DNA of 54,174 nucleotides from contig CANFFZ010000002.1 of NCBI GenBank assembly GCA_947446155.1, positions 1 to 54,174 of the forward strand, read 5' to 3'. A program made the position numbers and the translations under genes. Below the pieces are notes generated by a model, which searched no databases, had not been told where the DNA came from, and saw only the letters and a program-made list of their open reading frames with translations. Positions within the stretch are counted from its first letter, which is position 1. Every line of letters starts with the position of its first letter. Source of the DNA: Chloroflexota bacterium. GTDB lineage: Bacteria; Chloroflexota; Dehalococcoidia; UBA2979. Below, piece by piece: positions 9,469 to 18,121 of the stretch.

Positions 9469-9879
9469 CTAGCGCTTCCGGCGCTCCACGCGATGCACGA
9501 CGCGCAGCCCCGACCACGTCTCGTCGATGGCGCACACCTTGTTGTCCACCAGCCCGCGCGGCAGGCAGACCTCGCGCACCACGTCTTCGGTCATGTCGGT
9601 CGGTACCTTCGAGGCCTTCTTCGGCCACGCCACCCAGACCGCGCCGTCCGAGAAGATCGAGGCGCCCAGCGTGTCGATGCGTGCTTCGAGCAGCGCTCGC
9701 TGTGCCGTGAACAGCACGATCACATCCGCTGTGCCCCGCGCCGTCGTGCGCACCGTCACGTTCTCCGACAACTCGCCGAGCGTGGCGTCGAAGCCCTCCG
9801 GTGCCCCGAAGAGGATCAACCGATGGCCCGCCTTGATCCCGAGTTTCTGCGGGAGCGGTGTGCCCGAGTAGCGGACCAC
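9469..9879 (-). CDS. DUF3052-like protein
   Basis: About 136 residues beginning VVRYSGTPLPQKLGIKAG from the GTG at 9879. The opening YSGTPL.KKLGIK, the middle RLILFGAPEGF, and the closing WVAWPKKAS, DLTEDVVR, VDNKVCAIDETWSGLR match a widespread family of small proteins I know as DUF3052; its role is unknown. It follows the stop of the SIS-domain gene with no gap, so the two are one transcript. The start is uncertain because no clear ribosome binding site precedes the GTG. Confidence 0.72.
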   Translation of the reverse strand: MVRYSGTPLPQKLGIKAGHRLILFGAPEGFDATLGELSENVTVRTTARGTADVIVLFTAQRALLEARIDTLGASIFSDGAVWVAWPKKASKVPTDMTEDVVREVCLPRGLVDNKVCAIDETWSGLRVVHRVERRKR

Positions 9880-9881
9880 GG

Positions 9882-10934
9882 TTAGAGGTCGATCGCAGCG
9901 CGTGCCGCGCCGAACGCGGGGTCGTCCCGCCGGAAGTTGTCGCCGTCCACGCCCTCGATCGCTGCGAGGTGCCCCGCGAGCAGCTGTGCGGGCACGATCT
10001 CCACGATCGGCGCGAGCGCCTCGCCCACGTCCGGTACCCGCAGGTACATCGCTCCGTCGGGTGCCTCGACGGGTGCCACCCACGCTACCTCGCACCCCAG
10101 CGTGCGCACGAAGGTCACCACCTCGCGTGTGCGGTCGAGGCCGCCGCCGGCGCCCGCGAAGACCAGGACGGCATCGCTCTCGCGTACCTGGACCTGCGGG
10201 CCATGCAGGAATTGTTCGACGGCGTACCCACGGACGGGCCGGCGTGCTGCCTCCGCGATCTTGATCGCGGCCTCGTGCGCGGAGACCTCGTGCGGTCCAG
10301 CGCCGAGGGCAATGAGGGTGCGCTTCGCGTGCCACTGATGTGCGAGCGCCTCCACGTCGCCCTCCAGCCCCAGCGCGGCCTCGACGGCGTACGGGACGGC
10401 CTCGAGGTCGCCGACGCAGGTGCGGGAGATCGTGTCGGCGATGCGGGCGGTGAGGAACATCGCGGCGGTGTGGGAGACGGTGAACATCGCGCTCTGCTCG
10501 CGTGGCACCGTTCGCAGCACCGTGGTCCCGATGGGGAGCGAGCCCGCCTCGACCGCCGACTCCGTGCTGGTCACGAGGATGACCGAGGAACGCTTCCTCC
10601 CCAGCACCTCGATGGCCGCTCGCGAGTACTGCTTGGTGCCGGTGTGGGCGAACACGATCGCGGCGTCGTCGCGGGTGAACGCTGGCGTGTACTGCACGAA
10701 GTCAGCGCTCGACCATGCCCGCGCATCGATACCCGCGCGGGCAAGGAGGTCGGCCGCGACGGTCGCCGCGTGCCACGAGGTGCCAATGCCGATGCAGAAC
10801 ACCCGCCGAGCCGCGTTCAGTGCGTCCGCTGCGAGGTCGATCGGCTCGCTCGCCGTGAGCAGGCGCGTGAGTTCCGCTGGCTGCCGCTGGATTGCCTCGT
10901 ACAGCCGGTAGTCTTGGATGCGACGGGCGCTCAC
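9882..10934 (-). CDS. SIS-domain sugar-phosphate isomerase/deaminase-like protein
   Basis: About 350 residues with two SIS (sugar isomerase) domains arranged as in the isomerase half of GlmS, but with no N-terminal glutaminase domain. The first domain has CIGIGTSWHAA and a TGTKQYSRA phosphate loop. The second has LGAGPHEVSAHEAAIKIAEAA and EQFLHGP, which closely matches the GlmS substrate loop. It probably binds or converts a phosphorylated amino sugar or ketose in the cytoplasm. The GTG at 10934 overlaps the stop of the upstream small membrane gene (GTGA), indicating translational coupling. The exact reaction cannot be assigned. Confidence 0.82.
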   Translation of the reverse strand: MSARRIQDYRLYEAIQRQPAELTRLLTASEPIDLAADALNAARRVFCIGIGTSWHAATVAADLLARAGIDARAWSSADFVQYTPAFTRDDAAIVFAHTGTKQYSRAAIEVLGRKRSSVILVTSTESAVEAGSLPIGTTVLRTVPREQSAMFTVSHTAAMFLTARIADTISRTCVGDLEAVPYAVEAALGLEGDVEALAHQWHAKRTLIALGAGPHEVSAHEAAIKIAEAARRPVRGYAVEQFLHGPQVQVRESDAVLVFAGAGGGLDRTREVVTFVRTLGCEVAWVAPVEAPDGAMYLRVPDVGEALAPIVEIVPAQLLAGHLAAIEGVDGDNFRRDDPAFGAARAAIDL

Positions 10935-11116
10935 GCGGCCACGGCCCATCCGAGGATCCCCACGCCGATCAGGAGTACGCCTACCGCGACGGGCCCGACG
11001 GTCCAGCGCAGCGACATCGGACGCTCCCGCGCCGAGACGACCATCCACGTGAGCAGCCCTGCCACCAGCAGCACCGTCCCGGCGATCACAGCGACTCGGT
11101 CCAGCATCTCGGTCAT
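10931..11116 (-). CDS. Small two-helix membrane protein, unknown function
   Basis: Sixty-one residues with two predicted transmembrane helices (about 7-27 and 38-60) joined by the short basic loop SARERPMSLRW. The ATG at 11116 begins the operon, and the gene overlaps the SIS gene by 4 bp. This tight coupling suggests a real gene and a shared process, but no family is recognised. Confidence 0.6.
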   Translation of the reverse strand: MTEMLDRVAVIAGTVLLVAGLLTWMVVSARERPMSLRWTVGPVAVGVLLIGVGILGWAVAA

Positions 11117-11181
11117 CCCGGCAGGATACTGTCACGCGTGCTCGCGGGCTTCGAGGCGTCCCGACGAGTGAGGAGGGCGAG

Positions 11182-11940
11182 ATGGCTGACCTGCAGGGGA
11201 AGCATGCGCTGGTGACGGGGGCCGGTTCCGGCATCGGCGTGGCAATGTCGCTCCGCCTCGCGCGCGATGGCGCCGCAGTGATGTGCGCGGACATCGACGA
11301 AGAGGCTGCCCGCCACACCGCCGCCCGTATCGCCGAGGCAGGCGGCCACGCCGAGGCCATCCACCTCGATGTCACCGACGAGGCCTCCGTCCAGGCGGCC
11401 GTCGAACGCACGATCGCCGTGCTCGGGGGCCTCGACATCCTGATGAACAACGCGGGCATCGCGAACGGTGGCTGGGACCGCACGGTCGAGGTCAACCTCA
11501 CCGGCGTCTACTACGGCCTCGTCCACGCCGCGCCCGCGATGGCGCAGCGTGGCGGTGGCGCGATCGTGAACACGGCCTCGGTCGCCGGCCTCGTCGGGCT
11601 CGTCGGGACGCGCGCAACCGCCCTCGATGCACCGCCACCGGCGTCGGGCTACATCGCCGCGAAGCACGGCGTCGTCGGCCTGACGAAGCAGTTCGCGCTC
11701 GCCTACGCCCGCCGAGGTGTGCGCGTGAACGCGATCTGTCCCGGCTACATCGACACCCCGATGATTGCGGCCACCACCAGCGTCGACGAAGGCCGCGCCT
11801 ACCTCGAATCGCTGCACCCGATGGCGCGCCTCGGCCGTCCGGAGGAGGTGGCCGCCGCCGCCGCCTTCCTCGCCAGCGATGACGCCTCGTTCTTCACCGG
11901 CACCACGCTCGCCGTCGATGGCGGCTACACCGCGCGATGA
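11182..11940 (+). CDS. Short-chain dehydrogenase/reductase (SDR)
   Basis: A 252-residue classical SDR, an NAD(P)-dependent oxidoreductase with a Rossmann fold. The cofactor loop is TGAGSGIG at residues 12-19. CADIDEEAA after the second strand carries an acidic residue that favours NAD(H). NNAG is present, the catalytic Ser is in NTASVAG, and YIAAK supplies the Tyr and Lys. CPGYIDTPM is the usual substrate-loop region. An insertion with several Ala and Pro residues sits between the Ser and Tyr motifs. GAGGAGGG precedes the ATG. The stop overlaps the next gene's start (ATGA). The substrate is unknown. Confidence 0.92.
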   Translation: MADLQGKHALVTGAGSGIGVAMSLRLARDGAAVMCADIDEEAARHTAARIAEAGGHAEAIHLDVTDEASVQAAVERTIAVLGGLDILMNNAGIANGGWDRTVEVNLTGVYYGLVHAAPAMAQRGGGAIVNTASVAGLVGLVGTRATALDAPPPASGYIAAKHGVVGLTKQFALAYARRGVRVNAICPGYIDTPMIAATTSVDEGRAYLESLHPMARLGRPEEVAAAAAFLASDDASFFTGTTLAVDGGYTAR

Positions 11941-12410
11941 CGAGCACGCCGCCCCCGACCTTCGAGGTGCGCTGGCTCGCCGTTGGCGATGAAGCCCTCG
12001 CCGCCCGCGCCATGCACGATGTGCTCGATGACGAGCCGCGCGGCCTCGATGACGGCTGGCTCACCGACCCCAGAGTCCACCTCGTGGTGGCGCTGGTCGA
12101 GGGCGCTCCCGTCGGTGTCGCGTACGGCCACACGCTCCCGCTCCCGGACGGCCGAATCGAGATGCTGCTGTACTCCCTCGATGTGATCGAGGCGTACCGG
12201 CGGCTCGGGATGGGACGGGCGCTCGTGACGGCGTTCCTCGAGCGGACGAGAGCCCTCGGCTTCGACGAGTTATGGGTGCTCACCGACCCAGACAACGAGG
12301 CGGGGAACGCCACCTACCGCTCCGTTGGGCCGCCGTCGGGCCGTGAAACGTCGGTCATGTACACGTGGGACGCCTCCCCTTCACCGCCTGGCGCGCCCGC
12401 CGAGGGCTGA
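11937..12410 (+). CDS. GNAT-family N-acetyltransferase
   Basis: A 157-residue GCN5-related acetyltransferase. EAYRRLGMGRALV is the acetyl-CoA pyrophosphate-binding motif A (R/Q-x-x-G-x-G/A), and ELWVLTDPDNEAGNATYRSVG matches the end of the fold with the conserved Asn and Tyr. The N-terminal half VRWLAVGDEALAARAMHDVL resembles small antibiotic- or protein-acetylating members. It is translationally coupled to the SDR. The acceptor is unknown. Confidence 0.85.
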   Translation: MTSTPPPTFEVRWLAVGDEALAARAMHDVLDDEPRGLDDGWLTDPRVHLVVALVEGAPVGVAYGHTLPLPDGRIEMLLYSLDVIEAYRRLGMGRALVTAFLERTRALGFDELWVLTDPDNEAGNATYRSVGPPSGRETSVMYTWDASPSPPGAPAEG

Positions 12411-12447
12411 CGGGAACCCATCAAGGCCTCCCGGCGTCTCACTGACC

Positions 12448-13095
12448 ATGGACACACGCAGACTCCGCCCGCTCGCCTTCCTCGCTGCCCTCGCACTGAC
12501 GGCGACGCTCGCCGTCGCCTGCGATGAGACGGTTGGCTCGTCGGGTATCTCCGGCACCACAACGCCCGCGCCGTCCGCATCGGCGCCCGCCAACCCCGAG
12601 CCCACCGGTACCTCGACTGTCGTCGTCGTCGACGGCCGGCCGGGCTCAAGTCCGCCTTCCGCTGGCGCACCGGCGCCGACGACGCCTGTGGTCGCACCGA
12701 CGCTCCCGGCGCCACCCTCGACGCCGCCCACCCCCTTGCCGACTTCTACGACCGCGCCGATCAGCGGCAGCCCGGTCACCGAGCCTGGTCGCACCCTCCA
12801 ACTCGCCCCGATCGAGAAGGTCGAGGTGATCGCGACAAAGTCGATCCCGGCGCAGTACTCGCTCGTCGTCACCTCGGGCTTGCCGGGTGGCTGCGCGAAG
12901 TACGCCGGGGCGACCGTCGAGATCAAGGACACCCAGGTCATCGTGAGCGTGTTCAACTCGATGCCGACCGCGACGACGCCTTGCACCGCGATCTACGGCT
13001 ACACGACGCACAGCGTCTCGGTCGGAGCCCTGACGCCGGGTGTTGCCTACAAGGTCGTCGTCAACGACAAGAGTTTCGAGCTCCGCGCGCAGTAG
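12448..13095 (+). CDS. Secreted lipoprotein with Pro/Thr/Ala linker, unknown function
   Basis: 215 residues from the ATG at 12448. A basic N-terminus and hydrophobic stretch lead to a lipobox ending at Cys25 (LAVAC), so it should be lipid-anchored on the outside of the cytoplasmic membrane. Residues about 30-115 are a low-complexity Pro/Thr/Ser/Ala linker. The C-terminal 95 residues form a compact domain with two Cys (GGCAKYAG and TTPCTAIYGY) that could form a disulfide. KVEVIATKSIPAQYSLVVTSGLP reads like a small beta-sandwich. No family is recognised with confidence. Confidence 0.72.
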   Translation: MDTRRLRPLAFLAALALTATLAVACDETVGSSGISGTTTPAPSASAPANPEPTGTSTVVVVDGRPGSSPPSAGAPAPTTPVVAPTLPAPPSTPPTPLPTSTTAPISGSPVTEPGRTLQLAPIEKVEVIATKSIPAQYSLVVTSGLPGGCAKYAGATVEIKDTQVIVSVFNSMPTATTPCTAIYGYTTHSVSVGALTPGVAYKVVVNDKSFELRAQ

Positions 13096-13178
13096 CAGCG
13101 GCGACGGGCGTCACCTCGGACCGCCGGGTATCATTCGGGTTCGCGCAGACCTCGGCTGGCTGCGACCCCGGAGGAACG

Positions 13179-14060
13179 ATGCCTGACGCCACCCCGATCG
13201 CCGTGCCCGCTGACCAGCGCGACCCGCAGAAGCGCTACACCCCGGAGGGCTTCGAGGTCCCCGCGCCGTCCGCGAACGACGTGCTGTACGAAGTCGCCGA
13301 CGGCATCGCAACCATCACCTTCAACCGGCCGCTCGTCCTGAACGCCGTCGACTGGTCGCTCACTTACCACTTCGCGAAGGCGGTCGAACGCGCCGAGGGC
13401 GATGAGGCCGCGCGCGTGATCATCGTGCGTGGTGCCGGACGCACCTTCTGCGCCGGTGGCGACCTCCAGGGCTCGAAGCGTCCCGAGGACCTCGAACCCG
13501 TGAACCAACTCGACACGGTGCTGCGCATCTGGCGGATGCCGAAGCCGGTCATCGCCTCGGTGCGCGGCCACGCTGTGGGCCAGGGCATCGAGATCGCCGG
13601 GATGTGCGACTTCACGATCGCCGCGGAGGACGCGAGGTTCGGCGAGATCCAGATCCGCCACGGCTTCCCGCCGCCGATGCTCGTCACACCGTTCCTCGTC
13701 GGGCTGAAGCACGCGAAGGAACTGATGATGACCGGCGACCTGTTCGACGCGGAGGCGGCGCTGCGCATGGGCTTCGTCAACCGCGTCGTGCCCGTGGACC
13801 AGTTGGACGAGGCGACGCGGGCCTTCGCGACGCGGCTCGCGAGCCTGCCCCAGACCACGATGGCGCTGAACAAGTTGCTCGTGAACCGCATTCACGAACT
13901 CTCAGGGTTCATCGATGGCATGCGCTGGCAGGACGATCCGGTGCTGAAGGAACTCTCGAGCGCGACCGGACGCGACTCAGTCGCTGCGGGACGCCTCGAC
14001 ACGTTGCGGCAGCAGGGGTGGGACGCCTTCAAGCAGCAGCGAGACGAGCACCACCGCTAG
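13179..14060 (+). CDS. Enoyl-CoA hydratase/isomerase (crotonase) family protein
   Basis: A 293-residue crotonase-fold enzyme. VADGIATITFNRPLVLNAVD is the standard opening strand pair. FCAGGDLQG and GHAVGQGIEIAGMCDFTIA form the oxyanion and CoA-binding loops, and ARFGEIQIRHG follows, with Glu at the usual hydratase position. GGAGGAA precedes the ATG. An N-terminal extension of about 40 residues precedes the domain. Hydration or isomerisation of an enoyl-CoA is likely, in line with the acyl-CoA dehydrogenases and CoA-transferases elsewhere in the window; the exact substrate is not evident. Confidence 0.9.
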   Translation: MPDATPIAVPADQRDPQKRYTPEGFEVPAPSANDVLYEVADGIATITFNRPLVLNAVDWSLTYHFAKAVERAEGDEAARVIIVRGAGRTFCAGGDLQGSKRPEDLEPVNQLDTVLRIWRMPKPVIASVRGHAVGQGIEIAGMCDFTIAAEDARFGEIQIRHGFPPPMLVTPFLVGLKHAKELMMTGDLFDAEAALRMGFVNRVVPVDQLDEATRAFATRLASLPQTTMALNKLLVNRIHELSGFIDGMRWQDDPVLKELSSATGRDSVAAGRLDTLRQQGWDAFKQQRDEHHR

Positions 14061-14436
14061 CGCAGGCTGCCTCCGCCGAAGCTGTCTTCTTCGTCACTAC
14101 GGAGGTCTGGCAGGCGCCGGCGCTCGTTGACGGATGAGCACTCCCTGATCACGGAGGTCTGTCGCGGTGGGTCGCTGGATTCCGCCGTCGGACGCGTGGT
14201 TTCCACCGTCTGCACTTCACCCCAGAGGGCTGTCTGTTCCAGCGTCACGACGGCTCCCATCCCAACCCGTAGAGAGGCCCGCCTGCCTTCAGCCGAGGGT
14301 GGCGGGCCAGTGCGTCGTGTGAGGCATGCGCATTCGTCGCTGGAAATATCTTCCCAGCGCCCACGTCGAGTCCGAGCAACAGCGTCACTCTCGCTCGTTG
14401 CAGGATTCTCGCGAATCACGATGCTGAGGCAGGCCG
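14061..14436. other. 376-bp stretch without a convincing gene
   Basis: Lies between the crotonase stop and the end of the minus-strand zinc-ribbon gene. Open frames cross it on both strands but have no family motif, codon pattern or ribosome binding site. It holds a hairpin (GGCCCGCC at 14276-14283 with its complement at 14301-14308, 17-nt loop) that may end one of the converging transcripts. The 10-mer CGGAGGTCTG occurs twice, about 50 bp apart. Nothing else is recognised. Confidence 0.5.
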
Positions 14437-14780
14437 CTACCGCTTCCAGCGGGCCAGCCGAGGCAGTTCCTTTTTCATCGTGAGGCGGAGTTTTCCCGAG
14501 CCGGACTTCCGCGCCACCGCGAACTCTTCGATCGAGAGTGCGAGGAACTCGTCCACCGTCGAGGCGGGGTGGCGGAACGCACCGCCGGCGTAGCAGATCG
14601 CGCAATACGCTCAGTATATGCGCCGTCGGCCTCCGTGCCGAAGTCGCTGTTGCGACGCATGTTGAAACCGCACGACTCGCAGTCCAGATCGATGCGGCCC
14701 CGCGCGAACTCGGACATGTACTCGCGGCTCCCGCCGCCGCCCTTCAGCGACGAGGCGCCCTCCGCTGGCTCTTGAGTCAT
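14437..14780 (-). pseudogene. Zinc-ribbon (zf-ribbon_2-like) protein with a frameshift
   Basis: Read with one base restored, the gene encodes about 114 residues. MTQEPAEGASSLKGG leads to CESCGFNMRRNSDFGTEADG and then, after the break, CAICYAGGAFRHP and a tail ending ARWKR before a TAG at 14437-14439. The C-x2-C ... FGT.ADG ... YC.xC pattern matches a known small putative zinc-ribbon family. The frame breaks near 14604-14606, where the complement reads CGTATTGC and CGTTATTGC (Arg-Tyr-Cys) would be expected. One missing T on the coding strand explains it. As written the protein loses its second Cys pair. A sequencing error and a real mutation are both possible. Confidence 0.75.
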
Positions 14781-14837
14781 CGCGTCCTCCCCACCACCGC
14801 ATCCTGCTGCCAGTAGACGCGGCGCCTCGTACCAGCG

Positions 14838-16154
14838 CTAACCCGTCGCCGGCGTCCCGGTCACACCGAGGCTGCGCAGGCGCTCGATTTCCGCGTCGTC
14901 GACACCGGACTCGCGCAGGACGTCTTCGGAGTCCACACCGAGGGCCGGCGAGGGGCGCTGCGCGCGAGTCGGGGTAACGCTCATCGTGAGTACGGGCCCG
15001 ACCACCCGCTGTGGTCCGGTCACCGGATGGTCGAACTCCACCATCAGCCCCTGCGCGATGATCTGCGGGTCGTCCGAGAGTTCCTCCGGGAACTGCACGG
15101 GTGCGGCGGGGACGCCCTCCGCGATGAACCGCTCCATCCAGTACGCGGTCGGGTGCTGCCGCACGCGCTCCGCGATGATCTCCTTCCACGCCGCGACTTG
15201 GGCAGGCATCGCCGGGTCGCGAGGGTCGAAGGCGACGTCGTCGGTGTGGTCGACCGCGGTCATCTCCAGCACTCGACGGGCGCCCGATCGTGTCGGCTTC
15301 GTGAGGCAGCCGAGGACGACCGTGCCGTCTGACGTTGAGTAGCCGGCGTAGTACAGCCGAGGGCCACCGGTACCCGCGGTGCGAAAGGCACGACGCGCCT
15401 CGAGGAGATCGCCGTAGGACGCGCCCTCGCGACGAAGGCGGTTGATCTCGGCGAGCATCGGTTCCCGCTGGATCACGTCCGTCACGTCCTGACGCATCAC
15501 GTATACGTCCTGGATCGTGAGTGCGGACCGCAGCAGCGACGTATCGACCCGCTGGCCCTCGCCTGTTTCGCGACGGTGCAGGAGGGCCGCCGCAACGCCG
15601 AGGGCGCACGCCAGGCCGGTCGTGTAGTCGGCGATCGCCGGCGTCGGCTGCAGCGGGCCGCCGTCCTCAGACATCCGTTCGTTGCCCGCGACCAGCCCGC
15701 CGTAGGCGCCTGCCACGAGGTCGGTCGCGCCGAGGCCGGCCATCGGACCCTTCTCACCGAAGCCGGTGATCGAGACGTAGATCAGGCCGGGGTTGATCGC
15801 CTTCAACGTGTCGTAGTCCAGGCCCCAACGTTCCGGGATGCCCGGGCGATAGTTCACGAGCACTACGTCGAAGGCGGGCACGATGCGGCGTACGAGGGCG
15901 CGCCCCTCCTCCTGCTGGAGGTCGATGATCAGCGAACGCTTGCCCCGGTTGAGTGACTGGAACCGCTTGCTCTCGCCCGGGACCACGGCACCGGACGAGC
16001 GGTACCCCTCGCCCTCGGGCGGTTCCACCTTCACCACGTCCGCGCCGAGGTCAGAGAGGACGACGCCCGCAAACGGTCCCGCGACGATCTGCGAGAACTC
16101 GAGGACGCGCACCCCATGCAGTGCCCCGTGTGCCTCGCTGGTCGGCTCTGGCAT
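14838..16154 (-). CDS. CaiB/BaiF (family III) CoA-transferase
   Basis: A 438-residue CoA-transferase that moves CoA between carboxylic acids. LHGVRVLEFSQIVAGPFAG, LSDLGADVVKVEPPEGEG and LNRGKRSLIIDL form the typical N-terminal half. Asp145 in GATDLVAGAYGG is at the position of the covalent acyl-Asp catalyst. The C-terminal HPTAYWMERF and GVPAAPVQ regions are also family-typical. It ends close to the frameshifted zinc-ribbon gene on the same strand, and the CBS-domain gene lies about 80 bp upstream. The substrate is not evident. Confidence 0.93.
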   Translation of the reverse strand: MPEPTSEAHGALHGVRVLEFSQIVAGPFAGVVLSDLGADVVKVEPPEGEGYRSSGAVVPGESKRFQSLNRGKRSLIIDLQQEEGRALVRRIVPAFDVVLVNYRPGIPERWGLDYDTLKAINPGLIYVSITGFGEKGPMAGLGATDLVAGAYGGLVAGNERMSEDGGPLQPTPAIADYTTGLACALGVAAALLHRRETGEGQRVDTSLLRSALTIQDVYVMRQDVTDVIQREPMLAEINRLRREGASYGDLLEARRAFRTAGTGGPRLYYAGYSTSDGTVVLGCLTKPTRSGARRVLEMTAVDHTDDVAFDPRDPAMPAQVAAWKEIIAERVRQHPTAYWMERFIAEGVPAAPVQFPEELSDDPQIIAQGLMVEFDHPVTGPQRVVGPVLTMSVTPTRAQRPSPALGVDSEDVLRESGVDDAEIERLRSLGVTGTPATG

Positions 16155-16234
16155 CGATTGCTCCTCGCCCGGCTTTCGGGCGTGCGGAGCCTACCGGAGG
16201 CGGCACAGCCCTGCCACCGGTCGCCGAGGGTGCC

Positions 16235-16723
16235 CTAGACGTCGATGTGGCAGGCGAGCAGTTCCCGCAGCAGATCGCGCGCGGTCACGATGCCTGCGAT
16301 CCCGCCGTCCGGCCCCACGACCGGCAGCGCCGAGATCCCCTCTTCGAGGAGCACCGCCGCTGCCTCCTCGATCGGCGCGGTGTGCTGGATCGTGCGCATC
16401 CCATACGTCGCGCACGAGTACACCGGGCGGGCGAGCGTCTCGTCATCACGGCGTGTCGAGGCGGGCCCGTCCGCCCACGGTGAGATCGCGTGCTCGATGT
16501 CTCGGTCCGAGACGATCGCGACGATGACGCCTCGGTCGACGAGCAGCAGGTGGTGGACGCTACGTCCGCGCATCACCTCGCGCGCACGACGGACCGTCGC
16601 ACTCGCCTCGATCGTGACGAGGGGGCGTGACATCACGGTCGCGACCGAGGGCGTCGCCCACGGCTCGCCAGTCGGGCGGCTCATGCGCCAGGCGTGTACC
16701 GGGGCCCGATTCGCGTCGGCCAT
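16235..16723 (-). CDS. Two-CBS-domain protein
   Basis: About 162 residues forming a single Bateman module. The first CBS motif is TVMSRPLVTIEASATVRRARE ... HHLLLVDRGVIVAIVSDRDI and the second is TIQHTAPIEEAAAVLLEEGISALPVV ... GIVTARDLL. Such free-standing CBS pairs bind adenine nucleotides and regulate a partner; no partner domain is fused here. The ATG at 16723 lies behind AGGAGCC. A 45-residue insert rich in charged residues, including RRDDET, separates the two motifs. Confidence 0.88.
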   Translation of the reverse strand: MADANRAPVHAWRMSRPTGEPWATPSVATVMSRPLVTIEASATVRRAREVMRGRSVHHLLLVDRGVIVAIVSDRDIEHAISPWADGPASTRRDDETLARPVYSCATYGMRTIQHTAPIEEAAAVLLEEGISALPVVGPDGGIAGIVTARDLLRELLACHIDV

Positions 16724-16784
16724 CGATGGCTCCTGTCGAACACGGAGATCATCGGTTGGTGGCGACAGGGGCACAGGGGGCGGC

Positions 16785-17372
16785 TCAGGAGTTGGAGGCA
16801 GCCTCAGTCGAGGTGACGGCGGGGGCGGGCGGGGTGACCTCGTCCACCGGGCGGAAGATCTGGGTGCGGTAGTAGAGCATCTCGTTCACGCTCTCGCGGA
16901 TGTCCTCGAGGGCCTGGTGCGCCTGCTTCTTCTCCGCCGGAGCGAGCGCCGGATACCACCGCCTCACGAGTTCCTTCACGGTGGAGACATCCACATTTCG
17001 GTAGTGCAGGAAGTCCTCGATCTTCGGCATCTCGCGGCGCAGGAAGCGGCGGTCCTGGGCGATCGAGTTCCCTGCCAGTGGCGAGGCGCCCTTCGGTAGC
17101 CAGCGCCGGAGGAACAGCAGTGTCTGACGCTCCGCCTCGGCGACCGTGACGCCCTCGTTCTGGATGCGCGCGATGAGGCCGGAGGCGATGTGCGTGTGGA
17201 CGTTCCACGCGTCCATCGTCGCGAGTTCGTCCTCGGTCCGCGCGATCGCGAGGCACGGCCCCTCCGCGAGGATGTTGAGGTCGCGGTCGGTCACCAGCGA
17301 GGCGATCTCGATGATCACGTTGCGCTCCGGGTCGAGCCCCGTCATTTCGAGGTCGATCCAGACGAGGTTCAT
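16785..17372 (-). CDS. orn: Oligoribonuclease (Orn), 3'-5' exoribonuclease
   Basis: DEDDh-family exonuclease that degrades 2-5 nt RNA, including pGpG from c-di-GMP turnover. The start NLVWIDLEMTGLDPE carries Asp7 and Glu9 of Exo I. AQDRRFL and the NVDVST stretch carry the Exo II region, and HQALEDIRESVNEM carries the His and Asp of Exo III. About 195 residues from the ATG at 17372; a GTG at 17399 would add nine residues. Neither start has a clear ribosome binding site. An Ala/Pro/Thr tail follows the conserved domain. The CBS-domain gene lies 61 bp downstream on the same strand. Confidence 0.93.
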   Translation of the reverse strand: MNLVWIDLEMTGLDPERNVIIEIASLVTDRDLNILAEGPCLAIARTEDELATMDAWNVHTHIASGLIARIQNEGVTVAEAERQTLLFLRRWLPKGASPLAGNSIAQDRRFLRREMPKIEDFLHYRNVDVSTVKELVRRWYPALAPAEKKQAHQALEDIRESVNEMLYYRTQIFRPVDEVTPPAPAVTSTEAASNS

Positions 17373-17483
17373 CGGGTCGCGCTTGGGCGTTGGGCTCACT
17401 CACAAAGCGTACGCCGCGGCCGCCCATACGCGACGCCGCCCGCCCGAAGGCGCCTCACCCAGATTCGGTGCTACCGTTTCTCG

Positions 17484-18050
17484 ATGAGACTACCCCACCG
17501 ACCGAGGCCCTTGCTGACCCACCTGCTGACAGGCGCGGTCGCCCTCGTGTTCGCGCTGGCGGTCGCTGGCTGTGGGGACGACACACCAGCCCCCGCAGCG
17601 ACCGCGACGGCCACCGGGGCCGCTCCTGCGACGAATACGGGGGACCGCGTGGTCAAGAAAGGCGACACCGTCGCCGTCCACTACACCGGGACGCTCGACG
17701 ACGGCAGCGTCTTCGACTCTTCGAAGGGGCGCGAGCCGCTCTCGTTCACCGTCGGTAGCGGGCAGGTCATTTCCGGATTCGACGACGCAGTCATGGGGCT
17801 GAAGGTCGGCGCCAAGAACAAGGTGCGCATGGAAGCCGCGAAGGCCTACGGGGAGCGTCGTGAAGACCTCGTCGTCACGGTTCCAGCGGCCCAGGCGCCC
17901 GCCGGCCTGAAGGTTGGCGACCGTGTCAAGGTGAGCGGGCAGGCCGCCATCGTGACGAAGGTGGATGCTGCGGGCGTGACCACCGACGCCAACCACGCCC
18001 TTGCGGGCAAGGCGCTCACCTTCGACGTCGAACTCGTCAGCATCAAGTAG
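17484..18050 (+). CDS. FKBP/SlyD-type peptidyl-prolyl isomerase lipoprotein
   Basis: 188 residues. Signal peptide with lipobox LAVAGC at Cys30, then an Ala/Thr linker, then an FKBP domain (VAVHYTGTLDDGSVFDSSK, SFTVGSGQVISGFDDAVMGLKVG). The insert after AKAYGERRED (PAGLKVGDRVKVSGQAAIVTKV) is the IF-type chaperone flap of SlyD-like FKBPs, and the domain closes with LTFDVELVSI. The metal-binding His-rich tail of SlyD is absent. It probably acts as a folding catalyst for exported proteins at the outer face of the membrane. Confidence 0.92.
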   Translation: MRLPHRPRPLLTHLLTGAVALVFALAVAGCGDDTPAPAATATATGAAPATNTGDRVVKKGDTVAVHYTGTLDDGSVFDSSKGREPLSFTVGSGQVISGFDDAVMGLKVGAKNKVRMEAAKAYGERREDLVVTVPAAQAPAGLKVGDRVKVSGQAAIVTKVDAAGVTTDANHALAGKALTFDVELVSIK

Positions 18051-18073
18051 GTTCGCGTGGTCTCGAGCACAGA

Positions 18074-18096
18074 ATGGGCCCGCATTGCGGGCCCAT
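18074..18096. terminator. Hairpin between converging genes
   Basis: Perfect 10-bp stem (18074-18083 with 18087-18096) with a 3-nt loop, placed between the FKBP stop at 18050 and the minus-strand stop at 18122. It could terminate both transcripts. Neither side has a strong T-tract. Confidence 0.6.
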
Positions 18097-18121
18097 CGTC
18101 GTCGTCGGGGACGCCGCGAGG

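Noticed and set aside
14057..14605. Open frames on both strands in the gap after the crotonase
   Set aside because: No ribosome binding site or recognisable fold. Part overlaps the zinc-ribbon gene, whose real frame is identified.
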